7,972 nucleotides of DNA from an uncultured Collinsella sp. (GTDB lineage: Bacteria > Actinomycetota > Coriobacteriia > Coriobacteriales > Coriobacteriaceae), in assembly GCA_900556365.1 (NCBI GenBank), contig USOG01000058.1, forward strand, positions 1-7,972. Direction: 5' to 3'. This document shows, piece after piece, positions 6,796-7,972 of this stretch (within the stretch, counting starts at the first letter, position 1; every line of letters begins with the position of its first letter). Position numbers and translations under genes: made by a program. The notes under the pieces are model-generated. The model did no database searches and was not told the DNA's origin. It saw only the letters and a program-made list of their open reading frames with translations.

Positions 6796-7046
6796 TAGCC
6801 TACATTTTCCCATTGGTTGCTAACCCAACCTTGATTAATCTTTGGATTCTTCGTTACCTGAGCAGTACGCATAGCAACATCTTCTGTCATAACATCCATT
6901 TTCTTCTTGGAAGTATCGACGATATCCTGCGCACCACGAAGCAAACGACCTCGAAGCTCATCGTCTGTCGCAATCTTATAGCCAGCAAAGGCACCAGCTG
7001 CGACTGTTGTCGCCAATGCAATCGCAGTTAAAATCTTATTCCTCAT
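6792..7046 (-). CDS. Small single-pass membrane protein, YtxH-like, in the parAB operon
   Basis: I do not recognise this 84-residue protein as a named gene. The start at 7046 is chosen because AAGGAGA (7052-7058) sits 5 bases upstream; a longer reading from ATG at 7064 would place that ribosome site inside the gene. Residues 2-4 (RNK) are basic and residues 5-22 form an Ala-rich hydrophobic segment, either a membrane anchor or a signal peptide with AFA near 19-21. The remainder is charged and probably helical (DDELRGRLLRG, then DTSKKKM), with an Asn/Trp-rich tail containing W74 and W79. The layout of a short membrane segment followed by a charged helix recalls YtxH-type proteins, but similarity is weak. 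It overlaps the end of parB by 11 bases, so the two are co-transcribed and probably translationally coupled. It ends just before the operon terminator. Confidence 0.8.
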   Translation of the reverse strand: MRNKILTAIALATTVAAGAFAGYKIATDDELRGRLLRGAQDIVDTSKKKMDVMTEDVAMRTAQVTKNPKINQGWVSNQWENVGY

Positions 7047-7941
7047 CTTGGTCTCCTTGATCAAACTGAATCATTTCGCCAAGAATACGAGAGAGCTCTT
7101 CCTCGTCTTTAAACTCAATCTCAATCTTATTCTTTCCTCGCGAGCTCTTCACACGCACGTTGGTATTAAAAATCTGACGAAGCACACGGGCAGCCTTTTT
7201 AAAAGACTGAGGCGTTGCAGGCCTCGGAGTCTTAGGTGTCTCTCCGGCAGAAAACAACGGAGCAAGATTTTCTGTCGCTCTTACGGAAAGGCCCTCTGCA
7301 ACAACCTTCTCAGCAAGTCGAATTCGTGCATCCTCATAGGGAACTGCAAGAATTGCACGTGCATGACCAGCAGTAAGTTTGCCCTCAAAAATCATCTGCT
7401 GAACAACTTCGGGAAGATCAAGAAGGCGCAGCGAGTTTGTAATTGCAGAGCGTGACTTGCTTACAGCCTTTGACAATGCCTCCTGGGTCATACCGCTGGC
7501 ATCGATAAGCTGGCGGTAGCCCTTAGCCTCTTCGACGGGATTTAGATCAGAACGCTGAAGGTTTTCGATAAGAGCAAGAGCTAGCATCTCTTCATCATTA
7601 ACATCTTTAATGATGACAGGCAGTTCCTCAAGACCAGCAAGTTTTGACGCTTGGTAACGACGCTCACCGGCAATGATCTCATAGCCGTTTCCATGCTTGC
7701 GAACCAATAGCGGCTGCAAAACGCCATGTTCTTGGATTGACTCGCTCAGCTCACGAAGTTCAGTTTCGTTAAAGTGAATTCGCGGCTGATTAGGGTTGGG
7801 AACAATATCCTCAATAGGTAGTTTTATTTCAGATGCGGCATTCGAAGCCGATGCAGCCGAACCACCGGTCTCATACTCGGCCTCTGAGACCAAAGCATTG
7901 AGTCCACGTCCCAATCCGCCACGTTTCTTTACACTAGGCAC
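7036..7941 (-). CDS. parB: Chromosome-partitioning protein ParB (Spo0J/Noc family CTPase)
   Basis: This 301-residue protein has the full ParB layout. The N-terminal RGGLGRGL (7-14) is the ParA-binding, ATPase-stimulating peptide. The CTP-binding motifs are GVLQP (73-77), AGERRYQAS (91-99) and ENLQRSDLNP (126-135). A helix-turn-helix at about 151-177 recognises parS, a Pro/Thr-rich linker follows (about 230-246), and the C-terminal dimerisation domain covers about 246-296. ParB loads on parS as a CTP-dependent sliding clamp, recruits SMC and stimulates ParA. The start is GTG at 7941, preceded by GAGGTGATC, a near-perfect anti-SD match. It overlaps the end of parA by 8 bases and the start of the small membrane protein gene by 11. 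A parS-like site lies at 6612. Base composition is noticeably poorer in GC than the dinG or WYL genes. ParB rather than the nucleoid-occlusion factor Noc is favoured by the ParA-binding peptide and the upstream parA end. Confidence 0.96.
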   Translation of the reverse strand: MPSVKKRGGLGRGLNALVSEAEYETGGSAASASNAASEIKLPIEDIVPNPNQPRIHFNETELRELSESIQEHGVLQPLLVRKHGNGYEIIAGERRYQASKLAGLEELPVIIKDVNDEEMLALALIENLQRSDLNPVEEAKGYRQLIDASGMTQEALSKAVSKSRSAITNSLRLLDLPEVVQQMIFEGKLTAGHARAILAVPYEDARIRLAEKVVAEGLSVRATENLAPLFSAGETPKTPRPATPQSFKKAARVLRQIFNTNVRVKSSRGKNKIEIEFKDEEELSRILGEMIQFDQGDQDEE

Positions 7942-7972
7942 GCTTGATCACCTCTTTTGCAAGGTTCATATA
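7934..7972 (-). CDS. parA: ParA/Soj chromosome-partitioning ATPase, last 12 codons only
   Basis: On the minus strand the window edge is open in a frame reading YMNLAKEVIKRA followed by TAG at 7934-7936. This resembles the C-terminal helix of chromosomal ParA/Soj proteins, which commonly end in a Leu-Ala-Lys-Glu-Val-like segment. Together with the downstream parB, the 8-base overlap and the parB ribosome site inside it, a parA end is very likely. ParA is a Walker-type ATPase that binds nucleoid DNA and moves ParB-parS complexes. Only the tail can be seen, so no catalytic motif can be checked here. Confidence 0.72.
   Translation of the reverse strand, partial: YMNLAKEVIKRA
7946..7954 (-). promoter_or_regulatory. 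Ribosome binding site supporting the GTG start of parB
   Basis: The minus strand reads GAGGTGATC just before GTG at 7941. This is a strong anti-SD complement that supports the non-ATG start and lies within the coding end of parA. Confidence 0.75.

Noticed and set aside
7047..7064. Longer start at ATG 7064 for the small membrane protein
   Set aside because: It would put the strong AAGGAGA ribosome site inside the coding region, six residues before a better-placed ATG, and spoil the usual short basic N-terminus.

Overview
The window looks like a chromosomal, origin-proximal stretch of a high-GC Gram-positive bacterium, most plausibly a member of the Coriobacteriia (Collinsella or a relative). 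That placement is inferred from high-GC codon use in most genes, tandem PafB/PafC-like WYL regulators, a DnaQ-DinG fusion, and a chromosomal parAB operon with a parS-like site beside it. No mobile element, CRISPR array, rRNA or tRNA is visible, and I see no clear sign of a wholly new defence or mobile system. Most of it is housekeeping sequence with several details worth a second look.

Layout. (1) 3-1605, plus strand: two overlapping WYL-domain regulator genes, the first cut by the window edge. (2) 1602-5455, minus strand: a two-gene unit, ddl (D-Ala-D-Ala ligase) then a 964-residue DEDDh exonuclease/DinG helicase fusion, with the dinG start inside the end of ddl. The dinG stop codon overlaps the stop codon of the second WYL gene on the other strand. 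(3) 5456-5540: an 85-base divergent promoter region between ddl and rlmN. (4) 5541-6593, plus strand: rlmN, a radical-SAM rRNA/tRNA methyltransferase. (5) 6594-6791: a convergent intergenic region with a 14/16 match to the parS consensus, a 16-bp perfect hairpin and a second hairpin that fits a terminator for the minus-strand operon. (6) 6792-7972, minus strand: the 3' end of an operon reading parA (last 12 codons only), parB, and an 84-residue single-pass membrane protein. All three genes overlap and each downstream gene has a good ribosome binding site.

How the parts fit. ParA, ParB and the parS-like site form a chromosome segregation module. ParB loads at parS, slides as a CTP-dependent clamp and stimulates ParA. 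The small membrane protein is translationally tied to parB, so a link to segregation or envelope positioning is possible but unproven. Ddl makes the D-Ala-D-Ala dipeptide for peptidoglycan. DinG and the WYL pair both suggest nucleic-acid stress handling, since actinobacterial PafBC is a DNA-damage regulator; the functional link between them here is inference. Base composition drops from about 60-68% GC in the WYL/dinG part to about 38-45% in the parB part (hand counts of sample lines).
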